This document shows, piece after piece, positions 51,301 to 64,000 of a DNA stretch of 64,000 nucleotides. The position numbers and the translations under genes are program-made. How positions within the stretch are numbered: position 1 is the first letter of the stretch; every line of letters begins with the position of its first letter. Origin of the DNA: Stercorarius parasiticus (Eukaryota; Chordata; Aves; Charadriiformes; Stercorariidae); the NCBI GenBank assembly GCA_013396915.1, contig VWZL01002559.1:124001-188000 (forward strand), written 5' to 3'. Below the pieces are notes generated by a model. It was not told the DNA's origin and ran no database searches. It saw nothing but the letters and a program-made list of their open reading frames with translations.

Positions 51301-54300
51301 TGCTGAGGAATCCAGAGTTTAACAGGCTGTACACTGTTTTATAATGGAAGTGTAAAGATTTGTACTGCCAGAGTACTTTGGGCTTTATTAGAGTGACATC
51401 CAGTGGCATATAAAGTTTTTTTGCTTGTGGCAACATCTTGCAGTTAAATCTATTTGTGTACTACCAGCTTTAAAAACATTTCTTTTCATGATCCTGTAAG
51501 TAACTTAGACATTAGATGGAAATGCATCAGCTGAAGTCTTCAGACTGTGTTGCCTGAAGTAGGATGTGTAAATTTATTTTTAACTTATTTATATAAATGA
51601 CCTGCTAGCATTGAGAAAAGCAGAACATTCCACTTTGTTATGGAATTTGTGGATGCCTGAAACTTCTGAAGAGCATGGATCTAGCACCCAGCTTGTTGGT
51701 TTCAAAGACCACTTTAAGATGGTCATCTCACAAAATTCCTAAATGTATGCACTCATGAAATAACTAAATACTTTACTGGGAATTGCAGAATTAAAACCTG
51801 AAAAGACATTATCTTGTCTGGAACAGCTTTTTTAATCCATCTGCTGTGCATAAAAAGGCATTAGAACCTCAAAAATTAGATCCCTGTAGACATCTTTTCC
51901 CCAAGTCCTGCAAAAAAGCACCTAACAGGGCAAGTCAGGGGGTAAACTTGAAGGAAGGTTCAATGTCACAGGAAAAAATGCTGGTGATTGCAGACCAAGC
52001 TCCTATTTATCAGTAGAAGGCAGCCACCATGTTTCCAGCAGCAAAGAAAGCCCACCTGCATTAATTCTTTGCTGGTCAAAAAACCAACATGGAGACCCAA
52101 AATCAGTTCAAAGGCATCTCTGCCCTTCTCCACACAGGGCACACTAGAAGTATGAGGCAGAAGTCACACACCACAAAGGAGGCATTGGAGCACCTTGGAC
52201 ATGTTTTGCCATTCCAGTGAGAGTTGCGGCCTGTACTACTGCCTACTTCCACATGCTCATGTGTAGGATTTAGTGTTTTATTTAGCATATATGAACAGAT
52301 ATGCCCAATCTCTCGACCAATTTCGACATTAGATCATAGTTTAAACATCCTTCTGTACAGCAGGATGGCAGAACCATGCTCTGTCCAGGAAGTATTTTTT
52401 TTAATTTGAAACAAGTTTTGCATTGATACAGAGAACACATTTCCATCTGAGTCCAGACCCTCAGTGTAAACTGGTAGTCCAAAGAACAGCATAAAAAGCA
52501 CAAAAAAGGAGTACGTGGCTCAGTATGCAAGACTGGCAGAGGTGATCCCATGTTCATATTTCATATATTGCCCAGCTTTTCTGATCTTTGTAACTAACTT
52601 TTCCTATTGAGAAGGGATTAAACCACAGAGGAAACTGCATCCTTCCTAAGCTTATGGGGGACATTTTCCTCCTAACTTGGTCTCCAAATGCTTTGGAAGA
52701 CATTTTTGCCAGGCAGCAAGAGAAACCAAACCAAGTCCTATACTTTGAGCAAGGGGCCAGTTTTAAGGTCATGATAGAAAATGAGATGAAACAATCCAAT
52801 TACACCTTGGCAGCAGCTGGAGACTCAGTCTACCATAGCAGAGGACTGATACGGCTGCTGGACTGCACGGTGCTACTGAGGGCGAGGTCACTGAGGATCT
52901 AACTCTTAATGCAATTTCTTTTATGAGGAGAGGAAAAGTGTGTGTATGAGCTGAGCCCCAGGCCAAACACATGTACGTCAGGCAGGAGGAAAGTTGCACG
53001 TTTTGAGCATCAACTTTTCTGAGAAAGAAGCCACTGGAGTAGAGAGATGGAGTTGGTATCAGAACAACTGGTGAGACAAAGCCCTGAAAAGTAACAGCAA
53101 AACAGGCCACCGTGTTCCTCTGTCTTCCTCCCTCCTTCCCCACACTGTTCTTGGCACAAACCAGAGGGGGAAAGTAGAAGAGGGGCTGATAGAACTAGTC
53201 TCCACTGAGTTAAGGTCTCAGTACTGACAGTTTCACAGAAGTTAAGTCCTAGAGTGCAGCGTTGCCTTTCTCCTTGTAAACATGGCTAAACAGAGGAGAG
53301 GAACTGGAAAGAGAGCTTTAAGAGACAAAGTTATGCTTATTAATGTGTTACCAAGCAAATTGGTTTCAGTGAATAAGCTCCTTGCTGGTAGTTCTTCAGT
53401 TAATGTACTATTCCCAACTTACTCAAAGTGTTCACATCTCCTGGCATGCATTTTGTTCATAACATTTGATAGGTGACATTACTCATGTGATGGGAGATCA
53501 AACAGACTCTAGCTGTAGACAGGTATCTTCATTCTTACTGAAAAATGAGAAATCCAATACAAGCCAAGCTTTTTTTGCTAGAAATACCCTGGCTTTCAGC
53601 ACATTCATAAGCTGCAGCATGCAGGACCAAAGAAAAATATCTTTTTATATGGCTTGAGAGAGGCCTTGGTACATCCTAGGTAAAGCACTGCACAGCATGC
53701 AGAAGTTTCACAATAGTTAAGAGTTTCCTCTGCAAATTATCTTACTGCAGCAGGAAAAGCACTGCTGTGTCTACCAGCATCACACAAGGAATCTGTAGCA
53801 GAAGTGGGGACTTAATTTACTTGTTGCCGTATTTTGCATCACATACACAGAAGTATAGACATATTAGAGCCTTTTCTTGTGTGATTACACTAACATAAGC
53901 CTCGCCCCTTCTTTATGTATGCTTGCTTGTATACAACCGATCCAGCCCATTTACAAGTGACAGCAGAATTTATGGGCAGCCTCCATCAATCTGCAGTAAT
54001 GCTGTCTTGTATAAGCAGACCCTATTTCTGGTAAAACAGGTACATGATAATGTCACACAGCTGGTGTTTTATACACTCTCCTCTGGCTCCCGCAAGTTTA
54101 ATGGTGCTAGAGATTCGAACGTACAACATAAACATAGCTTAACATACAATACAAAATTTGCTTTAAAAAAACAAAATTGCTGAAGCAATTTTAAACATTT
54201 TCAGAAGCAAATGTTGCTCAGACAGACAAACCTAGTTTTGACATGCGCCCCAAAAATAACCATGTCAGACTCAGAATTTACATCTACATAAAGAGGGTTA

Positions 54301-55164
54301 ATGAACCAGGCAAATTGCACCGAACAGGAAACAAATGCCAAGTATTGCTCTTAGCTTTTTCTTGTGAGTCAGTGGCTGCTGTGGGAATGGGGGCACTAAA
54401 ATAAATAGTACCACGTACTTAGTGCAGTTGGAACATTCTGAAATGCCATGAAGCTGTCAGTCTGCATGTCAGAATCAATGTGCAGGCTTGTCAGGAGAAA
54501 AGCAGGGTAAATTTGGAGCTTTAAATAGTCACCATCTTTTACAGTTGTTTATTAGCAGTAATGGAAGGAAGGCCTCCTTATGATTGCAGATCAGGCTCTT
54601 TATTCAGAACGGCACTGCAATTACCTTCTCATGTGAAATTCTTAAGGAATACGTATTTATTTATGTCTGAAAGAAAAACCCTGGTCAGAGGTGACAAAGC
54701 AATTCAGATTATTTGAAGATGCTCACAGCTCCAATCCAAGATTAAGCTTGGAAGGATTAACAAAGTTCAGAGGAAGGGGGGGGATTGAGAAACCAGAACA
54801 GTTTTAACTGATATTGACAGAAACTGAAGTCCAGCAACGCAGCTACTTTGAAGAATCACAGAATCCCTAGGGCAAACCCCAAGGGTCCAAGCTCAGTTTT
54901 TAATCATCCGTTTCAAAGAACTGTCATAAATTAGAGCTGAAGGACCTTGATAGACCACCAAAGGTCCAGTTGCAGAGCTGCTTTAGTAAGAAACCTCCCG
55001 CTAACTTCTGTGGTCTCTTGGTTGAAGCCTTGACGTAAATTGTTCCTTGCTTGACTTTTTTTTTAGCAATGTCCTGCTCAAACTCAGGTGGCTTTCCCCC
55101 TCCCAACAGCTACTTTTCAGGGCTGTTCACAACAAATATGTAGAGATACTGAAGGTCTTGCTTT

Positions 55165-55189
55165 GTATGTGTACACATATACACACACA
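55165..55189. repeat. CA/TA microsatellite with perfect palindrome
   Basis: Short alternating purine-pyrimidine run. Bases 55166-55179 (TATGTGTACACATA) are a perfect 14-base palindrome, followed by ACACACACA. Confidence 0.85.
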
Positions 55190-57022
55190 ATTAAATACAT
55201 ATCTGCACCCTGCTCCGGTTTTCCTTTGCCTGCTGCTTATTGAGTATGTCTCATCACCTCACATCTTTATACAAAACCGTGTCTACAGGTACTAATTATA
55301 CCCTCTTCTAATGTAATAGGAGGTCTGCATCAACTATTAATTCTCCGATTCCCAGACACGCCATGAAACACCTAGGAACCATAGTCATGGTTGAGGATTG
55401 GCTGACAGTGGGGACATTTTAGTTGTGTGTATGGAAGACCGTATGTTCCACAATGTTCTTCAGAAACATTTGATGCATTCAGACACAGCAAGAATAATGT
55501 AAGGACTAAAGAAGTCCAATTTGAATTTGACTTTCAAGGTTCAAGTAACTAGACCTGAGCAAGAGGTCCGTACATCTAATTTATGTGAAAGAGTGACCTC
55601 AGAATGGAACTGGCTATCCTAGGTAAACTGGCTGTTGGAGGGGTTTTGTGTTTTTTTTTTTCTGTTTCGGGTTTTATTTGTTTGTTTTTAAATGAAACAT
55701 GGTTCCACTGATCCGTAACAGTTTTCTACAAGTCTTCCCAAAGGTCTGAAGCAACTCTAACTTATTTTATTACATTTAGGAGTATAACAAACTGATAAGG
55801 GGGGGAAGTACTACCACCTAATGATATGGAAACCAAGTCTTTTGACAAAAAGAATCAGAACTGCATCAAAACAAGGTGCAACTGCAAAAAAGACTTGCAA
55901 ATCTAATTACCTAAAATGGTGCATATCAAGTACATGCGAAGAACCAGGAAAAGCTGATGATAGAATTGACCTCTACTTGCCTGCTGCAAACAGCAGGCAC
56001 ACAGGTGGGTTCTGTGTACAACCTCCTAGGTTCATCAGGTTTAGGCCTATTCTAACCAAAAGGTGTCCCCACTGCACCACAGAAATGCTCTTAAAAGGTA
56101 CGTTCCTGGAGCATCTAACAGCAAGGGAGGAACTGTCTATTACAGGAGTTGATATTTTCATACAAACACCTGAAACTCTACAAAAGTACAGGTAAATTAA
56201 ACTGCTTCAGATGAATAGATAAAAGCTTGCATTTACCCTACCTTGCTATACCAACTCAAAGGACACCTAAGCCCATACGGGCTAGTGATGCATGGTAGGT
56301 CAGGACTATGCCAGACTAGGTGTTACAGTTCCCAATGAAAAAGGTTTTAAGAAAGTTTGCTGAAAAAAATCCTTTAACGCCAGAGACTTTTAAGCCCACT
56401 CACTTGAATGATTTAAATAACTAGGGATTTTTTAACTAGCAACAGCTCTGTAACACACAGAGCAGGCTTACAGTTTGAACTGTGCAGGAGTGGGATAGCT
56501 AGTACAGGAGCTTGGGGAGGTTGAGTTTGGCAAGGGTGGGAGTGACTGAGGAACAACCTGCACGTTCTGTTAGCCCAAAACCTGCACCAGTTTTGCCAGT
56601 TCAGATGACCAGCACACAAAGGCCTCCAACACAATCCAGAAACACATGAAAAACTACAGATTAATTCCAGAAGTTACAACACTAGAAAATGAGTTGAGAC
56701 AAAACTCTGTTTTCCACCCCATACATGACAATACCTACCTGTTGTGTGCCTGGGGAAAGTAGAACAGATGCCAGTCACTACTGCCCAAGACCAGCTCCAA
56801 CACACAACAGCCACATAGCAACCATCCAGAACACCACAACCCCTGTGCTTCTCCCTGCCTTCTTTTATATCACTTCCCTTCCCTTACCCAGTCATGGTTG
56901 CCATGTGCTACCAATTACTTTTAGTTAATCCAATCAGCTGAGAGCCTCTGCCACCACCACTTCCTCCTGCAGGAGCAGGGGCTGTATTCTGAGTTGTAGT
57001 GAGGAGGAAGCAAGAAGGAGAA

Positions 57023-57045
57023 GGAGTAGGAGTAGGAGTAGGAGT
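57023..57045. repeat. (GGAGTA)n hexanucleotide repeat
   Basis: Nearly four perfect GGAGTA units, preceded from about 57000 by purine-rich GGAG/AAGG sequence. Its complement would read as a proline-threonine run, which explains an open minus-strand frame there; I do not regard that frame as a gene. Confidence 0.9.
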
Positions 57046-57788
57046 CCGTACCACAAAAACCCAACAAGTTTTCCTTGAAGCCTGAAGCAAAAGCTTGGCA
57101 AAAAAGCAGAGACTTTTAAACATAACCTGGGTTAGTTTTCTGGAAAGAATCTCTAAAAATAAGTAGTAAAAGTTAAAAACTGATTTAAGTGTCACTTGTA
57201 ATACATCATGCTTTCATCCCTGCAGACAACACAAAGAGATTAGTTGTCCTTGGCTTGTCTTAATAGCCTGTTCTTCTCTTGATTTCTGCTTACTGATCTG
57301 GTACCATATTATTTGGCTTGTAATTTTTGCCTGCATCTCAACACAAGCAACAGAAGTAATTTCCCTGGAGAAGTAAAAGAAAAAACAAAACACCAAAACC
57401 AAGTAACCTGATGAAGCCCAAGATACTTCCTGGGTGTATTTCTGTTGAAGTTTATACACCTGTTCTTCCAAATTAATTTGGGAGCAAACTAAGAGTAAGG
57501 CTGGATTAGAAAGAATGAGTGTTTTGGCATGCCTACTTCACCAGAGCTCAAAGCAAGGTGGTGCTCTGCAGCAGCTGAGCTTGCTGCTGCTGACAAGCCG
57601 AGATGTGCAGATTCACAGATGGAAGGATGTAAACACAAAAACAACCCTCACATCTCCTGTCACATATGAATAAACCACACAATACCTTTTCCAAATGCAT
57701 AAGGCTTGTGAAGGCACAAGTGGTACAATGTCTTAACTGTGTCCCTTTACTGTGCTTTTTCTTGTCTTGATCAGTTCTACCTCTCACT

Positions 57789-58350
57789 TCATAGAATCCT
57801 AGAATGGTTTGGGTTGGAAGGGACATTAAAGCCCATCCAGTGCCATCCCCTGCCCTAGGCAGGGACACCTCCCACCAGACCAGGTTGCTCCAAGCCCCGT
57901 CCAACCTGGCCTTGAACACCTCCAGGGATGGGGCAGCCACAGCTTCTCTGGGCAGCCTGGGCCAGGGGTTCACCACCCCCACAGCAAAGAATTTCTTCCT
58001 AATATCTAATCTAAATCTCCCCTCTTTCAGTTTGAAGCCATTCCCCCTCGTCCTATCACTACAGGCCTTGTAAAAAGTCCCTCTCCAGCTTTCTTGTAGG
58101 CCCCCTTCAGATACTGGAAGGTCACCATAAGGTCTCCCCGGAGCCTTCTCTTCTCTAGGCTGAACACCCCCAGCTCTCTCAGCCTGTCCTCATAGGAGAG
58201 GTGCTCCAGCCCTCAGATCAATTTTGTGGCCCCCTCTGGACTCACTCCAACAGGTCCATGTCCTTCTGAACACAGTAGTCCAGGTGGGGTCTCACCAGAG
58301 CGGAGTAGAGGGTTACAGTCACCTCCCTTGACCTGCTGGCCACACTTCTT
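57789..58350 (-). mobile_element. CR1 LINE 3' fragment
   Basis: A different tail type from the others: 'tcatagaatcctagaatggt', then 'ggcagggacacctcccacca' and 'ccaacctggccttgaacacc'. Coding words follow: the C-terminal WPRLPREAVAAPSLEVFKARLD on the minus strand, then the connection region. It is frame-broken (for example near 58215) and stops around 'gctggccacacttcttt'. No RT core. Confidence 0.94.
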
Positions 58351-61300
58351 TCATGCTGTGCATATGGGTGTCAGGGCTTCCTGATCCCAGTGCTGATCAG
58401 ACCACAGCTAAATTCCATGTCACTGGCTGTGCCCAAACTTAGAATTGGCCCTGGAGGTGCCTGCCTGAATAGCTGTAGTTTGCTCTTTTGAGCGTGGCAT
58501 GCCTTGATTGCAGTTCTTAGCCCTTTGGGAAGAAGAGAGGAATGATTCATCTGTGTATAGTGTGATAAATAAGTGGGTGTTTGCATTCAAATAAAAAGAG
58601 CTCAGCCAGAGCTCTGTGTTTCTGGTAAGACGTTTTACAATAACATTTAAGAAAAGCCGCTGTGCCTCTTATATAGTGCTGTAGTAAGTGCCGGGAATGG
58701 ATAGTGGAATTGGCTGACTGACTATATTAACAGCAAGCTGATAGAAATAGAAAGCATACCCCAATATTTTGTCACTAACCATTTATAGCAAGGAACGCTC
58801 GACTATCTTTACACTTCTCTTCTTGTTTAACTGGAATACCACAGCAGCAAGGACCCTCTTCTTTTAAAAGCCATGGACCTCATCACTATGGAGAAGGACC
58901 CTCTTCGTCAGCTCACAGTAAGATCTTGTGGGAAAGAGGGACCTGACTGAGGCCTCTATCATGTGTCAGAACAGCACTAGAAACAATTGCTGGCAAGACA
59001 TTTCTAGGAACATGCAAAGATTTTTGTTCCTTCAGCTTATGACAATGTGTGATACTCGGGTTTCTCATCTGGCAGTACCAGTATAGCTCAAGGCTATTCT
59101 GTTTGCAGGATGGGCAAGCACAGGTGACGATCAAGGCAACTGAGGAGGGCGGGTGCAGAAAATTAGCTGGAAAGCCCAAGAGCAGCCTTCTGCAATCAAG
59201 GTGAGCGTGGCTAGCCAACAAGCAGGTGGGCATGTGGGAATTCAGAAGGACTTGAGGGAGCGCAGGACGTGGCTGAGGCTGGTTGCTGCTCTCAGACAGC
59301 AAAGGGTCAAAAGAAGAGATGAAGGAGCTGATCCTTTTAAAATTAAAGTATGTAAGAAAAGGGCTGTGTACCTCTTCCCTCAAATTCTCACTTCAAATCA
59401 GCACCCAGATCTGACCCAATACCCTTTTGCCGTATTACATTGTAATGAATATTTTCTATTTTAAGAGTAGCTTTAGAAAGAGGAGCTGGAAACTGCCTTT
59501 AGTGTTCATACAGATCTGGGGAGTCTGAGCGGTTGTGCGTTACACATTCTCAACCTTTTCAAGCCTTCTCCAAACCTTTTTTAAGAGAATCCCAGCAAAT
59601 TTTCTCCTCTTTATGTTTGTCTTTGTGCAAATTTTCACATCTTCTTCCAGTTGAATGTCCAAGTCTGTAGTCCACCAGGACATTTTAGATCTAGTCAGAA
59701 ATTGGTATTTTTAGACATCTTCACTAGACTTGCTGCTGCACTGTGGATGACCAAGTTCAGGTACTCCTCTGAATGGGGAGTCACCAACATCTGAGGCCAA
59801 ATTTCCCGCCATGTTCAGATTTACTCCATAGTTAGTTGCAAGATGGGGCCAAGAACCCTGTGCTGCTGCCTGGCTGCATCCTAGGAATGCCGTGGGCTGC
59901 TGCAGGTGCAAGGACATCAACCCGAGGAAGAGGGTACACCTCATTCCTGGGGTTTCTTTGCTGCTGGGTAGAGACAGAGAGGAACTGAAAGGCTTTGTCA
60001 AAATCCATAGCACATTTTCCTTATTATAACCACGCTTCATTAATCAAGATGAGAAACAGCCTTTCAGAACAGAGCTTCATTTCCTGCGTGGCAGGCTGCT
60101 ATATAATAGGGTGCCTCAGGGTAGAATATCAGAATTTTTCATCAGTGTGTCATGTACTAAACAAGCATTTTTCCCTACACGTGGGCCACTGACATAAGAA
60201 AGAAGAGTACAAAACCATAAAATCATAATACAAAAGATTATCAAAAGGACAGAGCATTGGCCTGTGACTGAGGTTAGAAGGTCATTTCAATCCAAGAAAA
60301 CAGCCACAGATTTACTAGGTGAGCTCAAAGAAGTTGCTAAATCTTCTCTTGTTTCTGAGTTTAAATTCAGGGGACACATGTCTGCCCTAACAGGGTAGTT
60401 ATGATTATTTAATTTTTTAGGTGAGGGTCAGATAAAATACATTGATATAAACTAAAATACACAGAATGGGTTTTGCCCATTTCCTTTAATTTTTGAAAAC
60501 AAGTAAGTAGACGAAATCTTATGCCCTTCAAAATCAAACAGAATCTTTGTTTGTGTAAAATGTTACATAAACCTTAGTGGTTGTTCATTTTTATTTTATT
60601 ATTTTTAATAATACTGCAGATGTTTCAGAAAAGGGCAATATTGTTTCTACCGCATAAAAAAAAATCATCACAATATAGTTGTTTTTTGCATTTTCCCCTT
60701 CATATTGTTTCAAAAAAACAAAACCAAAACACAAATACTATTAGGAAATTTACCCTCCCACATCCCTCCCCACAACAGAAAAATTTTTTTTTTTAAAAAA
60801 TCAGTAAAGTGTTAAACAAGTCAGGTATTAAACGCACACATGTACAAGCACAGCACATTAGTAACACTGTATAATACTTTTGACCATGCCAAACCATATG
60901 TATGTGTATAAAGCTACGGGTGAAAGGGTTCATAGCAGCAGAATAGGAAGCATGTTCCATACGAAGCACATAGTTCCTGTGGAGATATTTGGATGAGTAC
61001 AACAGTTCAAAGTACACAGACGCGCTAAAAAGCACAAGTCATTTTTTTCTGCTACAGCCGCGTGTGTCATGACTCAAAGGGCAATCGTGACTTATCTGGG
61101 ATTCTCATGTTGTGTCTAATGGACGGCCAGTTGAGTGGTGTGGGTTCCACCTCTTGGTACACTTCACTGTAAACATTCATGGAGTCCTGATTGCTGAAGG
61201 TAACTTCATTGAAATCAAGCGTAACCTAACAGTGCATCTACATTTGCGCACCCTTCACTGGCAAGAAAATGTGTTGACATTTACTCTGGGAGGGAACATA

Positions 61301-62504
61301 ATCCATCCCAAGGCCCGTATGTGGCTTTGGGGCCTTAGTTCTGCAGCTCTGGTGGGTGGAGAGAAAGACCAGAAAGGGACACTGGATTAGACATATTTAT
61401 GCTTATTAGAACTTCCGAAAATGTTACGTTTTGGAGTGGGCATTTTTTCAATGTCAATATGTAGCTTTCAGCTGCTTTGTTGCATTTTCTGTAGTTATAT
61501 ACCTCAACCTGTGGTTGTAATTCTGTAAGCATTTCTCTCAGAAGTATCAGTTTCCAATCGGACTGGGATTTCCATTGGTAGCCCCCAGTTCTGATGCCAA
61601 GCTGAAGACTCCCCCTGAGGGAGGCCAGCATTCACGAGATGATGGTTGTGTACCTTCATAAAGGTGGGCTCCTTCAAAATGTCTTTTCCTAAGCACCTAA
61701 CGATGGAGACGTGCAAAGGCAAGGTACTTAAAATATTTCAAGTAGAATTGTGGTAGAGAAGTTCTCTCTTAGACTTCCACCTTACCACAAAAAAACCAAC
61801 AACCCAAACAAATAAGATGAAGTAAAATTAAACAGAACTGTTAGATTTTAATGATGTGACTCGAGACAAAGTGGTTCTATGAAAATACTTTTTTAAGAGG
61901 TAACCGTAAAGTCTCCAATAAATGCTGACTACAGATACAGTTCTAGTGACTCCTAGTGAAGTGTTTTCCTCTGTAGAAGGCCAGCAGCCACTTCTGCTCC
62001 TAATTACTCCAGATGCTGGTGTCTGAGCTTTGGTGATTTTGAATTGCAGAGAAGACAGCAGATTTTATGACATTTCTTCTGAGCTGTTTTAGGCTGTTGA
62101 TTGTCTCTCCCCATCAAATACTGTGCAGTGCAGTACAGTATTCCTCCACAGCTTTCTCATACAACCATTAAATAAAAAAACAGGACAAGGAAAAAAAAAA
62201 TCCAGTAGAAATAGTAGGGTTTGGAATATTGGAAGAACAAAAAAAAAACACCCAAGAGAGAGTCTAGAGATTTTGGTACTGGGGCTAGCATTTGCATACC
62301 TCATGGTAACAACCAGCCGTCAGTTGGGTTCACATACAAAATCTGGTTTACATCGGAGGGAGTCGGTTCATACAACTGATAGAATACAAAGGCCTGATAT
62401 CACAGAGCCAGTAACGATCCTTTTGGGAAACAGAGAAGTCACAACATCCCTATCTTAGTTCCTTAATCTGCACCATATATAAATTACCTCCTGGAACCCT
62501 TGTA
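58351..62504. other. Unique non-coding DNA
   Basis: No recognised gene in about 4.1 kb. A minus-strand frame at 58913-59383 is open for 156 codons without any domain. Poly-A/T tracts lie at about 60655-60664, 60784-60800, 62190-62200 and 62240-62250. Confidence 0.55.
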
Positions 62505-62665
62505 GAGATTAATCTCCCCAGGGAAGTGGGGGATTCCCCAGTATCGGACACTTAAGATTCGGCTGGACGGGGTGCTGGGCCTTCTTGTCTAGACTGGGCT
62601 TTTGCCAAGAAAGGTTAGACCAGATGATCCTTGAGGTCCCTCCCAACACGGTATTCTCTGATTCT
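62505..62665 (+). mobile_element. CR1-type LINE 3' end, plus strand
   Basis: It contains the CR1 3'-terminal words 'cttgtctagactgggctttt', 'aaaggttagaccagatgatc' and 'cttgaggtccctcccaacac', with the end 'attctctgattctgg'. This tail belongs to a different CR1 lineage from those at 47552 and 57789. Only the 3' end and a few last coding codons are present. Confidence 0.85.
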
Positions 62666-63459
62666 GGACCAATTACTCTAGCCTTCCACCAAATAAACTC
62701 CTATTCTGGCTTCAGTGCAACCCCATCTAGAAAGTACCCTGAAGATGAGAAAAGCTATATATTGTCATTACAGGATCCTTGATTTCTTCTGAGGGAATTA
62801 ACAGAGGTACAGACGGACAGACTGGCATACAGATAGAGAGACAGACAGAGAGGCCAAGGTATGCAGAGCTCTAAACCTGCTCTTTTTTTCCTCAGAACAT
62901 CTCCACATATAAAGTAACCTTGATCTCTTGTTGTACAAGCACAGAAAAACATGTTTCACTTCAGGGGATGGGAAGTGTCAAGTGAAATGAAGTACTGGCC
63001 ACCCAGACACTAAAGAAAATGAAAAAGCTTTAGAGGTCTCCTGAAGCAGTACACATCATCTTAGAGACCATTAACTTACAAGAGCAGCAAAATTCAGAGC
63101 TCGTAAGAAATTCTCTATCCAATCTCCAGAAAAACAGTGACTCAGAATTGGGCCCATTCCACCACATTTTTAGACCTGTTGAAGCAAAAGGAGGGTGGAG
63201 GGAAGGCGGAAAGAGCAGCTGCAGTGGTGCTTTCTGTCGGCTTCACAAAACTTCTGAGAAAGAAGAGCTTTGCCAGGCACAAAGATGAGTCTCGCAGCCG
63301 CCCTGGCCTTGGGAATGGCTGAATCGCACCCAGCCTGGGCAAGGGCCCACGGCCTCAGCGGGGAAGGCTCCCTCGGACTTCAACGGACTTTGGATACAGC
63401 CCACGTTTAGAGAGTAACAAGGCAACGGCAGTTACAAGTCATCCCCCCCCATCCCCTCA
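62666..63459. other. Non-coding DNA with a GC-richer patch
   Basis: A purine-rich GACA/GATA-like imperfect run lies at about 62810-62855. From about 63180 to 63420 the sequence is clearly richer in G+C than its surroundings, with short frames on both strands and no recognisable domain. It may be distal 3'UTR of the minus-strand gene at the window end, or plain flank. I cannot decide between these. Confidence 0.45.
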
Positions 63460-63889
63460 CAGTTGCTTCCAATATAAACAAAAGGACATTCTGGTCCCCT
63501 TTATATACATACATTAAAAGCTGAAATGGTCTGAAATGCTCCCATGTTAGTACGCGTATATCTATACAACATTACACCTACCAGAAATCAAAGTAGAAAA
63601 GTTTTACAGCACATTATACAGGTCCCTCTAACTTCTAAAAAAAACATTTACTGAAATCACCATATTACAAGAAGTCATCACTAACATACCATATAATACT
63701 ATTTCTTTTTCTTTTACATAATCATTACTTATATAGTAATTTAAAAAATCACTTTTAAACAAGTATACAATTTTCACTTTAAAATTAACTGGTTAATAAA
63801 ATTTTGTGCAAAACAAGCCAGCCTCTATAATTAAGTGAATTTATTTATTTATTTATACAAAAAAAAATAAAACAAAAAACATAGTTCTT
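63460..63889 (-). other. Probable 3' untranslated region of the right-edge gene
   Basis: AT-rich, with no open frames on the minus strand, directly following the stop codon at 63890. Its character changes sharply from the coding-like last 111 bases. Three overlapping AATAAA signals lie close to the stop, and transcription may also continue further left. Confidence 0.35.
63840..63853 (-). promoter_or_regulatory. Cluster of three AATAAA polyadenylation signals
   Basis: On the minus strand three overlapping AATAAA hexamers occur (63845-63840, 63849-63844, 63853-63848), some 40-50 bases after the proposed stop codon. They arise from a TAAA tandem repeat, so they may be simple sequence and not a used signal. 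Confidence 0.35.
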
Positions 63890-64000
63890 TCAGAAATGTG
63901 TCTCCTTTTCTGTAATGGTTGAAATGGCGCCATCTCCTTTCAGTTTGGCATCGCAGTCATTTATTGCTGCAACGTAGGCTCCTCCTCCAAGTTTCCCTCT
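63890..64000 (-). CDS. C-terminal end of an unidentified protein (partial)
   Basis: Reading inward from the right edge on the minus strand, one frame is open for 36 codons and ends in TGA at 63892-63890; both other minus frames hit stops early. The peptide contains [19 protein letters not shown] and ends [11 protein letters not shown]. Its balanced composition looks like a real protein end. I do not recognise the family. The upstream part lies beyond the window, so the splice acceptor, if any, cannot be seen. Thirty-six open codons alone could occur by chance. The abrupt switch to an AT-rich, stop-rich tail with AATAAA signals supports a terminal exon. Confidence 0.42.
   Translation of the reverse strand, partial: RGKLGGGAYVAAINDCDAKLKGDGAISTITEKETHF

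Larger units (their letters stand above)
48346..57788. other. Unique non-coding DNA
   Basis: About 9.4 kb with no recognised gene. Features seen are a 14-base perfect palindrome in a CA/TA run near 55170, a GGAGTA repeat near 57030, and unique AT-rich stretches at about 48950-49070, 49780-49900 and 54380-54720 that resemble conserved non-coding DNA without any strong motif. Frames up to 124 codons (55821-56195) have no recognisable domain. Confidence 0.55.

Noticed and set aside
54853..54975. CR1-tail-like words 'aatcacagaatccctag' and 'gctgaaggaccttgatag'
   Set aside because: Too short and too scattered. The expected 'ggttggaagggacc' block between them is absent.
57000..57195. Minus-strand frame with a proline-threonine run
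   Set aside because: The run is a translation of the GGAGTA repeat and the frame has no other content.
58913..59383. 156-codon minus-strand open frame
   Set aside because: No domain. About one frame of this length is expected by chance in a window of this size and composition.

Overview
The window looks like AT-rich, gene-poor vertebrate DNA, most probably from a bird. The diagnostic signal is ten recognisable copies or fragments of CR1 non-LTR retrotransposons. Several carry open pieces of reverse transcriptase with CR1 signatures (GVPQGS-LGPVLF, FADD, C-terminal [17 protein letters not shown]), and the outer ends have the bird-type CR1 3' tail (an ATTCTATGATT-like end and its complement). 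There is no bacterial-style gene packing, and I see no tRNA, rRNA or CRISPR array.

Layout: 1-95 is a CR1 tail cut by the window edge. 96-9857 is unique sequence with simple repeats and a possible retroviral primer-binding-site relic near 6650. 9858-10835 is a CR1 copy with an 882-bp open RT frame. 13691-14312 is a CR1 copy with a 47-N gap, and 15621-15845 is a CR1 tail. 15846-34702 is a long unique block. It holds a (TA)n run, a probable ancient palindromic amniote repeat, stretches resembling conserved regulatory DNA, and a head-to-head inverted duplication of an exon-like unit centred on 27988. 34703-35126 is another CR1. 35127-44039 is unique sequence with a second ancient palindromic repeat near 38100. 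44040-45055 (minus) and 46585-47552 (plus) are two large CR1 copies in opposite orientation, followed by a CR1 tail at 48254-48345. 48346-57788 is unique. 57789-58350 (minus) and 62505-62665 (plus) are CR1 fragments. At the right edge, 63890-64000 on the minus strand reads as the last 36 codons of a protein, followed by an AT-rich 3'UTR-like stretch with clustered AATAAA signals. Most of the window would then lie downstream of that gene.

No complete host protein-coding gene was found. The two observations most worth following are the inverted exon-like pair (branch point, pyrimidine tract, AG and open frame in both arms, with mostly third-position differences) and the unidentified terminal coding exon. 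A separate assembly point: all three N positions fall inside CR1 copies, and each coincides with several hundred missing bases of CR1.
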